Shown: in pieces, positions 9,061-17,227 of the stretch
How positions within the stretch are numbered: position 1 is the first letter of the stretch
Layout of the letters: every line of letters starts with the position of its first letter
Assembly: GCF_002835665.1 (NCBI RefSeq)
Contig: NZ_PIZV01000044.1
Location: forward strand, 1-48,959
Source of the DNA: Chryseobacterium sp. PMSZPI
GTDB lineage: Bacteria > Bacteroidota > Bacteroidia > Flavobacteriales > Weeksellaceae
Direction of reading: 5' to 3'
Length of the DNA stretch: 48,959 nt
The notes under the pieces: generated by a model
What the model was told of the DNA's origin: nothing
The model's input: the letters and a program-made list of their open reading frames with translations, nothing else
Databases searched by the model: none
Program-made: the position numbers and the translations under genes

Positions 9061-9885
9061 ATGAAAAAACTAACTATTGCATTATTGTTGGGTGCTACCC
9101 ATGTGGCCTTTGCTCAAGTCGGTGTAAATACACCCAATCCTCAAGCTATGTTTCATCTGGACGGAAAAAAGAATAATGAAACATCAGGACCTGTAAGCCC
9201 GGCCAATCAGACGGATGATGTGGTGATGACGGCTAACGGCTATGTTGGAATAGGAAACAATAATCCTGTAACAAGCTTGGACATTAAGACAACCGGAACA
9301 TCAGCCTCACCGGTATCGGGAATCAAAATAGCGGACGGTGCACAAAATGCCAATTATGTTCTGACTTCTGACGCTAACGGAAACGGGCAGTGGAAACCTG
9401 TAAGATTAACGGTTGTAAGGGGAGTAAATGGAGCCGGAATTGATATTCCGTTCAATTTTACCAATACTTTCAGATACACCGGTTCTTATATTGACTTGCC
9501 ACCTGGTAAATGGTTGGTGACAGTTCAGCAGCTTATTTTACCAGTGGGGGGAGTGCTTACGAGTGATCAATGGATGTGGCTGAGAACAAGCTTTTCGGAT
9601 GATCCCAATGTTGTGATAGGAGGTTTGGCAACTTATTCAACAGACCTTACCGAAAGCCCTACTTTAGTAAGTGGATTGATACAAGGTCCTACAACAACAG
9701 GGCTTACCAGATTTTCCATTATACAAGGGAGTTTAGTTATTAATAACTCTTCCGGTGCTCTGAAAAGATATAAATACATTGCAGGAAATAATTCTGTTGG
9801 AGGAACACAGACAGGGGCTACCTCTTTTCAAGGATTTGGAGGGGACTGGAGTGAAAATATCATTTATGCAGTCCCAACGAATTAA
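9061..9885 (+). CDS. Secreted adhesin-like protein, 'WSEN' head type
   Basis: Exported protein of 274 residues with a signal peptide (about 1-18, ending AFAQ). Residues 19-75 hold the shared family module: VGVNTPNPQ, FHLDGKKNNETSG and GYVGIGNNNP, then LDI. A linker IKIADGAQNANYVLTSDANG precedes the C-terminal head (about 115-274). That head is homologous to the C-terminus of the protein at 19263: both have RYTGS..., LPPGKW-VT, a TSFSD/STFSD segment and a final WSEN-IYA. It is probably surface-exposed or secreted. No catalytic motif was recognised and the ligand is unknown. Confidence 0.75.
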   Translation: MKKLTIALLLGATHVAFAQVGVNTPNPQAMFHLDGKKNNETSGPVSPANQTDDVVMTANGYVGIGNNNPVTSLDIKTTGTSASPVSGIKIADGAQNANYVLTSDANGNGQWKPVRLTVVRGVNGAGIDIPFNFTNTFRYTGSYIDLPPGKWLVTVQQLILPVGGVLTSDQWMWLRTSFSDDPNVVIGGLATYSTDLTESPTLVSGLIQGPTTTGLTRFSIIQGSLVINNSSGALKRYKYIAGNNSVGGTQTGATSFQGFGGDWSENIIYAVPTN

Positions 9886-10206
9886 ATAATCTAAGTTCAG
9901 TGTAAAAAAATTAAGGGTAAAGGAAGCTGAGATAAGGAGGTTGGAGGTTCCTTTCAGTTATAATCACTGACAGTCAATGATAAAATTAATTTACTTTAAA
10001 GCAGACGAATGGTTATTCTTTATGGCTTTTATAACTTCCATCTTCCATCTTCAAATCCGAAACTATTATCCCAAACCCGATGCTAAATACTTTTATTGAT
10101 TTAAATAAAAAGGAGCTATGCTCATTTAAGAATTGTCAATTTACCCCATGGAATGAGAATTTCTGTGAAAAGTTTTTATATATTTAGCGACTGAATAATT
10201 CATTCT
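9886..10206 (+). other. Intergenic region without a gene
   Basis: About 320 bp separating the adhesin-like gene from the permease. It contains a purine-rich GGAGGTTGGAGG stretch (from about 9936) and a pyrimidine-rich CTTCCATCTTCCATCTTC stretch near 10036-10053. These look like the degenerate repeats common between Flavobacteriia genes. No ORF, tRNA or strong terminator was found. Confidence 0.5.
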
Positions 10207-11625
10207 ATGAACAACGAAAATAAAACAGGACAAAACGAAACTTTAGTTAGAGGATTAACAAATCGCCATATACAATTAATCGCCCTTGGAGGTGCCATAG
10301 GAACCGGGTTATTTCTGGGAATAGGACCAGCGGCTGTGTTAGCAGGGCCATCGGTTATTTTGGGATATGCCTTAGCAGGTATCATTGCCTTTTTTATTAT
10401 GCGTCAGCTTGGTGAAATGGTTGTTCAGGAACCAGTATCTGGAAGTTTTAGTTACTTTGCTTATAAATATTGGGGGAATTTTCCGGGGTTTGCTTCCGGA
10501 TGGAACTATTGGATTCTCTATATTCTGGTAAGTATGGCAGAATTGACAGCCATTGGCCATTATATCCACTTCTGGTGGCCGGAAATACCGCTTTGGGTTT
10601 CCAGTTTATTCTTCTTTGTAGTCATTAACGCATTGAATTTGGCTTCCGTTAAAGTATATGGTGAAACCGAATTCTGGTTTTCCATCATTAAAGTGGTGGC
10701 TATTATTGCTATGATTGTTTTTGGTATTTATTTGCTGATAAGTGGAACAGGAGGAGAAAAAGCTACGATTAGCAACTTATGGAATGATGGTGGATTTTTT
10801 CCAAAAGGACTATTCAACAAGACAGAAAACGGGTATTCCGGATTATTTTCTGCAATGGCTCTCATTATGTTCTCTTTTGGAGGGTTGGAACTCATTGGAA
10901 TTACAGCAGCAGAAGCAAAAAACCCTGAAAAAACAATTCCGCAGGCTACCAATCAGGTAATCTACAGAATTTTAATTTTTTATGTAGGGGCTCTGGTTAT
11001 CTTATTTTCATTAAGCCCTTGGAGAGATATTACAGAAGGATCAAGCCCGTTCGTAATGGTTTTCCAAAACTTAAATGGCCTTGAATTCAGCTTATTTGGA
11101 AAAACAATTCAGTTTAATTCATTAATTGCAAATGTTCTTAATCTAATTGTTCTCACAGCGGCTTTATCCGTATACAACAGTAGCGTTTACAGTAATAGCC
11201 GTATGCTTTTCGGATTGGCTCAGCAGGGAAATGCACCAAAGTTTTTAAAGAAATTGAATAAAAATTCTGTGCCTACCAATGCAATCATGATTTCTTCATG
11301 CTTTGCGGGAATCTGTATTATCATTAATAAATTAGTTCCGGAAAAAGCTTTTGAATATTTAATGGCTTTGGTAGTATCCACGTTGATCATCAACTGGTTG
11401 ATGATATGTTACACTCATTTAAAATTTAAAAAATCGATTGACAAGGCAGGAATTCGATCCAAATTCCCTTCTATATTTTATCCTGTATCCAATTATATTT
11501 GTATTGGCTTTTTAGTATTAATTTTAGGACTAATGAGTATTACAGGAATGGAAATTCAGGTGATTTTAATTCCGGTTTGGATAGGATTTTTATTTCTGAT
11601 GTATAAAATGTATAAACCGAATTAA
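10207..11625 (+). CDS. Amino-acid permease (APC superfamily, AAT family)
   Basis: Inner-membrane proton-coupled amino-acid transporter of 472 residues with about 12 TM helices. Family marks are RGLTNRHIQLIALGGAIGTG at residues about 15-34, the G-x-G-FLG segment after it, EMVVQEPVSGSF-YF near 70, and GLELIGITAAEAKNPEKTIP near 225-244. This pattern matches the AroP/PheP/CycA/AnsP group. The substrate (aromatic amino acid, alanine, asparagine or other) cannot be assigned from sequence alone. It is followed by an exported protein gene after about 80 bp without a terminator, so they may be co-transcribed. Confidence 0.9.
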   Translation: MNNENKTGQNETLVRGLTNRHIQLIALGGAIGTGLFLGIGPAAVLAGPSVILGYALAGIIAFFIMRQLGEMVVQEPVSGSFSYFAYKYWGNFPGFASGWNYWILYILVSMAELTAIGHYIHFWWPEIPLWVSSLFFFVVINALNLASVKVYGETEFWFSIIKVVAIIAMIVFGIYLLISGTGGEKATISNLWNDGGFFPKGLFNKTENGYSGLFSAMALIMFSFGGLELIGITAAEAKNPEKTIPQATNQVIYRILIFYVGALVILFSLSPWRDITEGSSPFVMVFQNLNGLEFSLFGKTIQFNSLIANVLNLIVLTAALSVYNSSVYSNSRMLFGLAQQGNAPKFLKKLNKNSVPTNAIMISSCFAGICIIINKLVPEKAFEYLMALVVSTLIINWLMICYTHLKFKKSIDKAGIRSKFPSIFYPVSNYICIGFLVLILGLMSITGMEIQVILIPVWIGFLFLMYKMYKPN

Positions 11626-11707
11626 TAGGTTTTAAATACAATAAAGGATATGGCTTTTGGAAACTTCTGGGGAATACAAAACCATATTTTTATTTAAAAA
11701 ATACCCT

Positions 11708-12670
11708 ATGGGGAAGTACTTATTTTGTTTACTGTTCACATATTTGTTGACAGGTTCAATATCAGCTCAGAAATCTGATTTTAATATTTATATTGAAACT
11801 TCTGATATCAGAAACTTTTGGGAGGCCTATGATGAGGTTCAAAGGATCAGTAATTCTGATGAAAAGATTTCAGTATTCCAAAAATTATATGTTGATAAAG
11901 CCACAGTCGGCTTAAAAGACTTCATCAATTCAAGAAACTTCACTTCTGAACAATGGATTGAATCTTTTACGTCAAAACCAAAATTTTGGAAATCCATTAG
12001 AAGTAAAACAGAGAAAATTCAAAAAGATTTTAAAAATATAGATGGGATTTATCAAAATTTCAGACGATTATATGCTGGGTTTTCTCCTCCTAAGATTTAT
12101 TTCACGATGGGAAACCTTAAAGGAGGTGGGACTGTTATTAACGGAAACCTTATCATAGGATCTGAACTGGCTGCTTCCGACAAAACAGTGGATTATTCTG
12201 AGCTTTCAAAAAACTATCAGGACAGGATGAAGATTAATTCCGGAATTATCTTTCTTACTGTCCACGAACTGGTTCATACCCAACAAAACTTAAAGGAAGC
12301 AAATACAAATTTATTAGGTCTGTGTCTGAAAGAAGGATCTGCTGATTTTATAGCAGAATTATTAATCGGGAAGAAAGTTGAGGCCCCTTATATCAAATAC
12401 GGAATGCAGCACCAGAATTCTTTGTGGAACGACTTTAAAAAAGAAATGGATGGTAATGATTTTCAAAACTGGTTGTCTAATACTGCAACGATTAAAGACA
12501 GGCCGGCAGATTTGGGATATTTTATAGGATATATCATTACTAAAAGGTTTTATGAAAGATCAAAGGATAAGAAATCTGCAGTCAGTACCATCATGAAATT
12601 GGATTTTAGTAAGGCCGCTGAGACAGAAGATTTTTTAGAAAGATCAGGATATAGAACCGATATAAAGTAA
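11708..12670 (+). CDS. Exported putative zinc metallopeptidase (DUF2268-like)
   Basis: Predicted exported protein of 320 residues. I chose ATG 11708, which begins a signal peptide (MGKYLFCLLFTYLLTGSISA), over an in-frame TTG at 11657. A gluzincin-like signature is visible: HELVH in IIFLTVHELVHTQQNL and a downstream EGSADFIAEL whose Glu could be the third zinc ligand. The arrangement resembles DUF2268-type predicted Zn-dependent proteases; GldB-like proteins of Bacteroidota are related in overall type. No substrate is known. It lies between the permease and an AraC regulator on the same strand. Confidence 0.65.
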   Translation: MGKYLFCLLFTYLLTGSISAQKSDFNIYIETSDIRNFWEAYDEVQRISNSDEKISVFQKLYVDKATVGLKDFINSRNFTSEQWIESFTSKPKFWKSIRSKTEKIQKDFKNIDGIYQNFRRLYAGFSPPKIYFTMGNLKGGGTVINGNLIIGSELAASDKTVDYSELSKNYQDRMKINSGIIFLTVHELVHTQQNLKEANTNLLGLCLKEGSADFIAELLIGKKVEAPYIKYGMQHQNSLWNDFKKEMDGNDFQNWLSNTATIKDRPADLGYFIGYIITKRFYERSKDKKSAVSTIMKLDFSKAAETEDFLERSGYRTDIK

Positions 12671-12821
12671 AATATTATAACATTTTGATTTTTCTTACCT
12701 TAGTAATGAGCTATTTTTCTGATAAGGTTAAAATATAATCTGTTTGAAACTTCTATGGTGGTTGTGTTTGTATGAATAGTTTCGTTTAGATCAAAACAGC
12801 TTCAGAACGAAAATTTAGGAT

Positions 12822-13610
12822 ATGCAGGTTAATTTTAGTGAGATACAGAAGATCATCAACTATATTGAAATCAATTTCGATAGAGAAGTCACTGCTCATG
12901 AGATAGAATCCATGTCTCATTATTCTTACCGTAATTTTCAACGCATTTTTTTTAAGCTTTTTAATGAAACAATCTCAGGTTTTCAAAAGCGCTTGCGCCT
13001 TGAGAATGCCTACAAAAAATTGATATATACAGAGGATACGCTCTCTGAAATAGCCTGGCAAGTCGGCTACTTTAATATTCAATCCTTTTCAAAAGCGTTT
13101 AAAAAACAATACTCAGTTTCTCCGACAGAAGCAAGAAAGCAGAAGCATGATATTTTCAAAAAGTTTATAGAACATCATGATTCGGATCTGAAAATTGAGA
13201 TCAAATACAAAGATGCGGTATCGGTTTATTGTAAATTTATTAAAGCTAAAGATTATAATAATCAGAAAATTGATGCATTGTGGAAAGAGATCGAGCCGGA
13301 TGCGGAAATATTTGATGCCGCTTACGGAATTATTCGAGATCAACCTTTAATTACCAATCATTTACATTGTAGATATGGTGCGGCAGTGAAATCCGATGAA
13401 GTGATAGAAGGGTTTCAAAAAATCGAAATATTGGGTGGAAAATATGCAAGATTTACACACTATGGTCCCTATGATATTATTCTGGAAACTTATCGCTCAT
13501 TTTATCGTTTTTGGCTTTCTGAGAAGCAGTTTTTATTGAATAATTCTGACGTTATTGAAGAATATGAAGAACCGGAAATTACTCATATTTATTTTCCATT
13601 GTATGAATAG
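12822..13610 (+). CDS. AraC-family regulator with GyrI-like effector domain
   Basis: Cytoplasmic transcription factor of 262 residues. Residues about 5-105 are an AraC/XylS double HTH, with SYRNFQRIFFKLFNETISGF and the second-helix signature LSEIAWQVGYFNIQSFSKAF followed by KKQYSVSPTEARK. Residues about 120-262 resemble a GyrI-like small-molecule binding domain, including GGKYARFTHYGPYD and a final EITHIYFPLYE. The architecture is that of Rob-type multidrug or stress regulators. The next two genes (outer-membrane protein and agmatine deiminase) are plausible targets by position only. Confidence 0.88.
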   Translation: MQVNFSEIQKIINYIEINFDREVTAHEIESMSHYSYRNFQRIFFKLFNETISGFQKRLRLENAYKKLIYTEDTLSEIAWQVGYFNIQSFSKAFKKQYSVSPTEARKQKHDIFKKFIEHHDSDLKIEIKYKDAVSVYCKFIKAKDYNNQKIDALWKEIEPDAEIFDAAYGIIRDQPLITNHLHCRYGAAVKSDEVIEGFQKIEILGGKYARFTHYGPYDIILETYRSFYRFWLSEKQFLLNNSDVIEEYEEPEITHIYFPLYE

Positions 13611-13712
13611 AATGTCCTTTTAGGACAAGATTTGGATTTTTGGAGCGCTAATTTTGCAACAGTAAATCATCACAATGATGGAATTTACCTTGTAAAATTA
13701 AGAAAACGGATA

Positions 13713-14324
13713 ATGAAAAATGTATTTCTCCTCACTTTATTACTTCCCTTTTGGGGCAAGACTCAAATTTCTGTACAGGCTTATGGTGGAAATAAAGAAA
13801 CTGAAATTTTAGGCATCTATAACAAAGATTTTAGTAACAAATGGAATTATTTTGCTTCAGGAACAATCGCCTATGAGTACGATTCGAAAAAAGTAAACCC
13901 TGAAATTTATCAAAACCTTAATTATGGAATTGGAAAAAATTGGGGTGTTTCAGCCGGAGTACATATTTCCAATAAAGATGTCATGCCGTCTGTAGGATTG
14001 GCTTATGGAAAAGAAAATGATGCTTTGGGTATTAGTATTTTCCCAGCATTTACCTATTCTACCGATGCCAAAGAATTTGGATTAGGTTTATATACATTAT
14101 TGGAGTACACTCCAAAAATTAATGAAAGACTAAATTTTTACAGCATGTTGATTGTGGAATCCGACTTCAGCTTTAAAAAACATCAATCCAGCAGTCAGGT
14201 GATTCGTTTAGGATTGGAAAATAAAAAGAAAATGCAGTTTGGTATAGGAAGCACTATTTCTCAGACCGGAAGCAATTTTGAAACCGATGTTAATTTCGGA
14301 GTATTTATTGGAAAGAAATTTTAA
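13713..14324 (+). CDS. Putative outer-membrane beta-barrel protein
   Basis: Exported protein of 203 residues. ATG 13713 starts a signal peptide (MKNVFLLTLLLPFWGKTQ); the longer reading from 13632 adds an implausible leader. The mature part is a series of alternating amphipathic strands with Gly and aromatic residues (NWGVSAGVHIS, SVGLAYGKEND, FGLGLYTLLEYTP) and ends in Phe (NFGVFIGKKF), typical of outer-membrane barrels. No named family was recognised. It ends 5 bp before the agmatine deiminase start, so the two are probably one operon, and the barrel might pass or bind a polyamine-related compound. Confidence 0.65.
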   Translation: MKNVFLLTLLLPFWGKTQISVQAYGGNKETEILGIYNKDFSNKWNYFASGTIAYEYDSKKVNPEIYQNLNYGIGKNWGVSAGVHISNKDVMPSVGLAYGKENDALGISIFPAFTYSTDAKEFGLGLYTLLEYTPKINERLNFYSMLIVESDFSFKKHQSSSQVIRLGLENKKKMQFGIGSTISQTGSNFETDVNFGVFIGKKF

Positions 14325-14329
14325 AATAT

Positions 14330-15424
14330 ATGAACAAATTATTCACACTCACTTTCATATTGAGTTTTATAGCAAGTATGGCACAGACCTATCATTTTCC
14401 TGAAGAATCTTCACGTCATGAAGGAACCTGGCTGCAATGGCCGCATCATTATCAACATGGACTAACGTATCGTAAAAGGGTAGAACAAACCTGGATCGAT
14501 ATGACAAAAGCTTTACAAACAGGAGAGAAAGTTCACATTATAGCCTATAATACAGAGGAAAAGAATAGAATTATTAGTCTTTTGGAGGAAAATAAAGTTT
14601 CATTAAAAAATATCGATTTCAGGATTTATCCTACAGATGATGTTTGGATCAGAGATAACGGACCTATTTTCGTAAAAGATAATAGAGGAAAAGTTCTCAT
14701 TGAAGATTGGGGATTTAATGGTTGGGGAGAAAAATTTGACTTTGAAAACTGTGATGAGATTCCGCAACGCATTGGAAAAGATTTGGGATTACAAGTGATT
14801 GACCTTAATGAAGAAATGGTAAATGAAGGTGGTTCCGTAGAAACTGACGGAAGCGGAGTATTAATGGCTTGTAAGAGTTCGGTAATAAGCCAGAAAAAAG
14901 GAGCCACAAGAAACAAAGGAATTACGGAGCAGGAAGCAGAAGAAATGTTTAAAACGTACTATGGCGTTTCAAAAGTAATCTGGCTGGACGGTGTCACGGG
15001 ATTAGATGTTACCGATATGCATATAGACGGTTTTATGAAGTTCGTTAATCATAATACCATGATTACGATGAAAGAAGATGATCTTCTTGACCTTGGACTT
15101 TCCGGAAAAGACGTGAATACCCTTTATAAGGCTTCCAATGTCAATGGAAAAGAATATAAAAAGGTATATGTGCCGGCTACCAAAAACAAAGTAAAGACAG
15201 CTTACGGAAAACAATTGGACGAAAAGGGTTCTTATATTAATTATTATGTTGCCAATACAGTGGTATTAGTACCTAATTACGGGGATCCGAATGATACATT
15301 GGCCAATAAGATGATTCAAGAGCTGTATCCAGACAGAAAAGTTATTGGGATAGATGTAAGAAATTTATATGAAAATGGGGGAATGGTACATTGTGTTACC
15401 CAACAACAGCCCGCAGAAAAATAA
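14330..15424 (+). CDS. aguA: Exported agmatine deiminase / PPAD-family guanidino hydrolase
   Basis: Converts agmatine to N-carbamoylputrescine and ammonia if a true AguA; the family also contains Porphyromonas-type peptidylarginine deiminase. The 364-residue product has the conserved substrate motifs EESSRHEGTWLQWPHH, DDVWIRDNGP, NEGGSVETDG and DMHIDGFMKF, and the catalytic Cys in GGMVHCVTQQQP (Cys355). Unlike cytosolic AguA, it starts with a signal peptide (MNKLFTLTFILSFIASMAQ), so it should act in the periplasm or outside the cell. It follows a barrel protein gene by 5 bp. Agmatine rather than peptidyl-arginine as substrate is suggested by its length and the lack of extra domains, but is not proved. 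Confidence 0.85.
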   Translation: MNKLFTLTFILSFIASMAQTYHFPEESSRHEGTWLQWPHHYQHGLTYRKRVEQTWIDMTKALQTGEKVHIIAYNTEEKNRIISLLEENKVSLKNIDFRIYPTDDVWIRDNGPIFVKDNRGKVLIEDWGFNGWGEKFDFENCDEIPQRIGKDLGLQVIDLNEEMVNEGGSVETDGSGVLMACKSSVISQKKGATRNKGITEQEAEEMFKTYYGVSKVIWLDGVTGLDVTDMHIDGFMKFVNHNTMITMKEDDLLDLGLSGKDVNTLYKASNVNGKEYKKVYVPATKNKVKTAYGKQLDEKGSYINYYVANTVVLVPNYGDPNDTLANKMIQELYPDRKVIGIDVRNLYENGGMVHCVTQQQPAEK

Positions 15425-15732
15425 TTGACATAGAAGCATATAACTGTTTTATAATCTGATGGAATAAATTGATTTTGAATTGATTGATTCCATCAGATTT
15501 TTTATGAATAAAATTTTGCAATTATTAATATCAAGAAAAATTGAAAAGGAAAATGATAAGAATGTCTTATTTTTAGAATAATTATTCACAAAATCACAGA
15601 ATTAGATCATTTATTTTTTGTATATTAGTAAGAGGTTATATTTCCAATTTAGGTGATAATTGTCATCTGTTGGGCTTTTACGGACATGCCGAACACCGAT
15701 TACAAAGTAGGCACAACTTAAAAAACATACCT
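15425..15732 (+). other. Intergenic region between aguA and the HdeD-like gene
   Basis: About 308 bp. The first part holds the aguA terminator; the rest is AT-rich with no ORF I trust. An in-frame TTG at 15670 extends the next gene, but its added residues lack the character of a protein N-terminus. Confidence 0.5.
15453..15504 (+). terminator. Rho-independent terminator after aguA
   Basis: Perfect 13-bp stem AATCTGATGGAAT/ATTCCATCAGATT (15453-15465, 15487-15499) followed by a T-run. Confidence 0.9.
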
Positions 15733-16365
15733 ATGGCCAATTTATTTCAAACTCTTACAAACACTGTGAAGCATTGGTATATTCCTTTAATCTTTGGAAT
15801 TTTGTTTCTGATCTGTGGTTTTTATGTTTTCAGTGTACCACTGGCGGCGTATGTGACACTATCCATTTTTTTTAGTGTATCCTTCTTATTTTCAGGAATT
15901 ACGGAAATATTCTTTTCTATACAAAACAGTAAATCTTTACAGGGTTGGGGATGGTTTTTGGTAAGCGGATTACTGACTACGGCAATAGGGATTTATCTGA
16001 TTGCTTACCCGCAAATTTCAATATCTATTCTTCCGTTTGTGGTTGGTTTTACGTTATTGTTCCGCTCTTTTCAATTATTAGGTTTTGCTTTTGATCTTAA
16101 AAGTATGAAAATAATGAGTTGGGGAAATGTAGCGCTTGCCAGCGTTGGAGGAATTATATTTTCTTTACTGTTGATATTTAATCCGGTGTTTACAGGTATT
16201 TCTTTGGTTACCTTAACGGGCGTTTCTTTTATATTTATGGGAATTGCTTCCATTATGCTGGCTTTAGATCTAAGAAAAGTTAAAAAAATCCCTGGAAAAG
16301 TAAGTCAGGAGCTAAGAGATAAAATCAGGTCCATACAAGAGGAGATTGATGATTTAAAAAAATAA
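15733..16365 (+). CDS. HdeD-like membrane protein (DUF308)
   Basis: Polytopic inner-membrane protein of 210 residues from ATG 15733 (MANLFQTLTNTVKHW). Six hydrophobic segments alternate with short loops. They include WYIPLIFGILFLICGFYVF, FFSVSFLFSGITEIFFSI, GWGWFLVSGLLTTAIGIYLI and a last helix TGVSFIFMGIASIMLALDL. This is the layout of the HdeD/DUF308 family, known from acid resistance in enterobacteria; its biochemical role is not established here. A charged C-terminal tail (about 180-210) is cytosolic and helical. It is monocistronic, with terminators on both sides. Confidence 0.8.
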   Translation: MANLFQTLTNTVKHWYIPLIFGILFLICGFYVFSVPLAAYVTLSIFFSVSFLFSGITEIFFSIQNSKSLQGWGWFLVSGLLTTAIGIYLIAYPQISISILPFVVGFTLLFRSFQLLGFAFDLKSMKIMSWGNVALASVGGIIFSLLLIFNPVFTGISLVTLTGVSFIFMGIASIMLALDLRKVKKIPGKVSQELRDKIRSIQEEIDDLKK

Positions 16366-16387
16366 TGAATATAATTTTACAAAATAT

Positions 16388-16414
16388 AAAGACCTTTTGT
16401 GAGGTCTTTTTTTG
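16388..16414 (+). terminator. Rho-independent terminator after the HdeD-like gene
   Basis: Perfect 8-bp stem AAAGACCT/AGGTCTTT (16388-16395, 16402-16409) followed by a T-run. Confidence 0.88.
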
Positions 16415-16444
16415 TGGGCTTGTAAAACAATTAAGTTGAAATAT

Positions 16445-16735
16445 GGACCAGGTGCAAAAGCTGGGGATTAGCACAAAATCTATATGCTTTATCGAACAAA
16501 CAGATCATTTTTAATCGCAAAGAAAGATGATTCAAATGCTTTATTTTAGGAAGCTAAGAAGTATGACTTTGTCGCTGAAGAAGATTAGTGGTTACGCATT
16601 CGCTTAGAAAGAATCAATGAAATTGATTCCATTCTTTGCTCCCTTGAAAATATGAAATAATATGCTAAAATTTTTGTGTGAAATTAAATTCCATACATAC
16701 AAACAATATTATCCCCCAGCTTTTGAGACTGATCC
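16445..16735. repeat. MITE-like dispersed element with terminal inverted repeats, copy A
   Basis: Ends in imperfect inverted repeats: GGACCAGGTGCAAAAGCTGG at 16445 and its counterpart CCAGCTTTTGAGACTGATCC ending at 16735. The interior aligns in reverse orientation with copy C (46355-46684), sharing TCGCTGA-GAAG and CGCTTAGAAAGAATCAAT. It shows no ORF and no transposase. The gene at 16773 starts just outside the right end, so the apparent N-terminal extension of that ORF is element DNA. Confidence 0.75.
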
Positions 16736-16772
16736 AGAAATATTTGTATTTTTAATAAAACTCTTAATCCAT

Positions 16773-17222
16773 ATGAATAAAGCAATATTGGTGATCTGTA
16801 TCACTTCCTCTGTCCTGGCATTTTCACAGAGTACAAAAGGCAAAACGGAAAATAAAATTTCCAATAGATATGAATCGAAGCAACCCCAAGATTTTTCCGT
16901 ACCACCACCTCCGGTTAATCCATTTCCTGCTCAGTTTCCGGAAGGAAATAGAGGATTTGTAAAAAAAGTAGAGCAAAATCTTAATAACGAAGCGCTTGTG
17001 TCTTTACCTAAAAATTTAGCTACCGAAATTATAGTGAAAATAGATGACGAAGGAAATGTGATCAATATTTCGACCTATGGCAAGAATGAGATATTCAATA
17101 ATGAAGTAAAACTTGCTGCTGTAAAATCAACAAATAAGGTAAAATGGACAGCTGGTAAAAACAGCCGTGGAGAAAAAGTTGTTGATATTGTACGAATTCC
17201 TTTTCATCATAAACACGAATAA
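16773..17222 (+). CDS. Exported protein with TonB-C-like domain
   Basis: Protein of 149 residues starting at ATG 16773 (MNKAILVICITSSVLAFSQ, a signal peptide). A longer in-frame start at 16662 lies inside a dispersed repeat and is rejected. A proline-rich segment (VPPPPVNPFPAQFPEG) precedes the C-terminal domain (about 80-149), which resembles TonB C-terminal domains: EIIVKIDDEGNVINISTYG, then VKSTNKVKWTAGKNSRGEKV and a final VRIPFHH. It has a cleavable signal rather than a classical TonB anchor, so energy transduction is doubtful. It converges on a regulator gene with only 5 bp between the stops. Confidence 0.65.
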   Translation: MNKAILVICITSSVLAFSQSTKGKTENKISNRYESKQPQDFSVPPPPVNPFPAQFPEGNRGFVKKVEQNLNNEALVSLPKNLATEIIVKIDDEGNVINISTYGKNEIFNNEVKLAAVKSTNKVKWTAGKNSRGEKVVDIVRIPFHHKHE

Positions 17223-17227
17223 GATCC

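Noticed and set aside
16662..16772. N-terminal extension of the TonB-C-like protein
   Set aside because: The extension is encoded inside dispersed element copy A, and a proper signal peptide starts at 16773.
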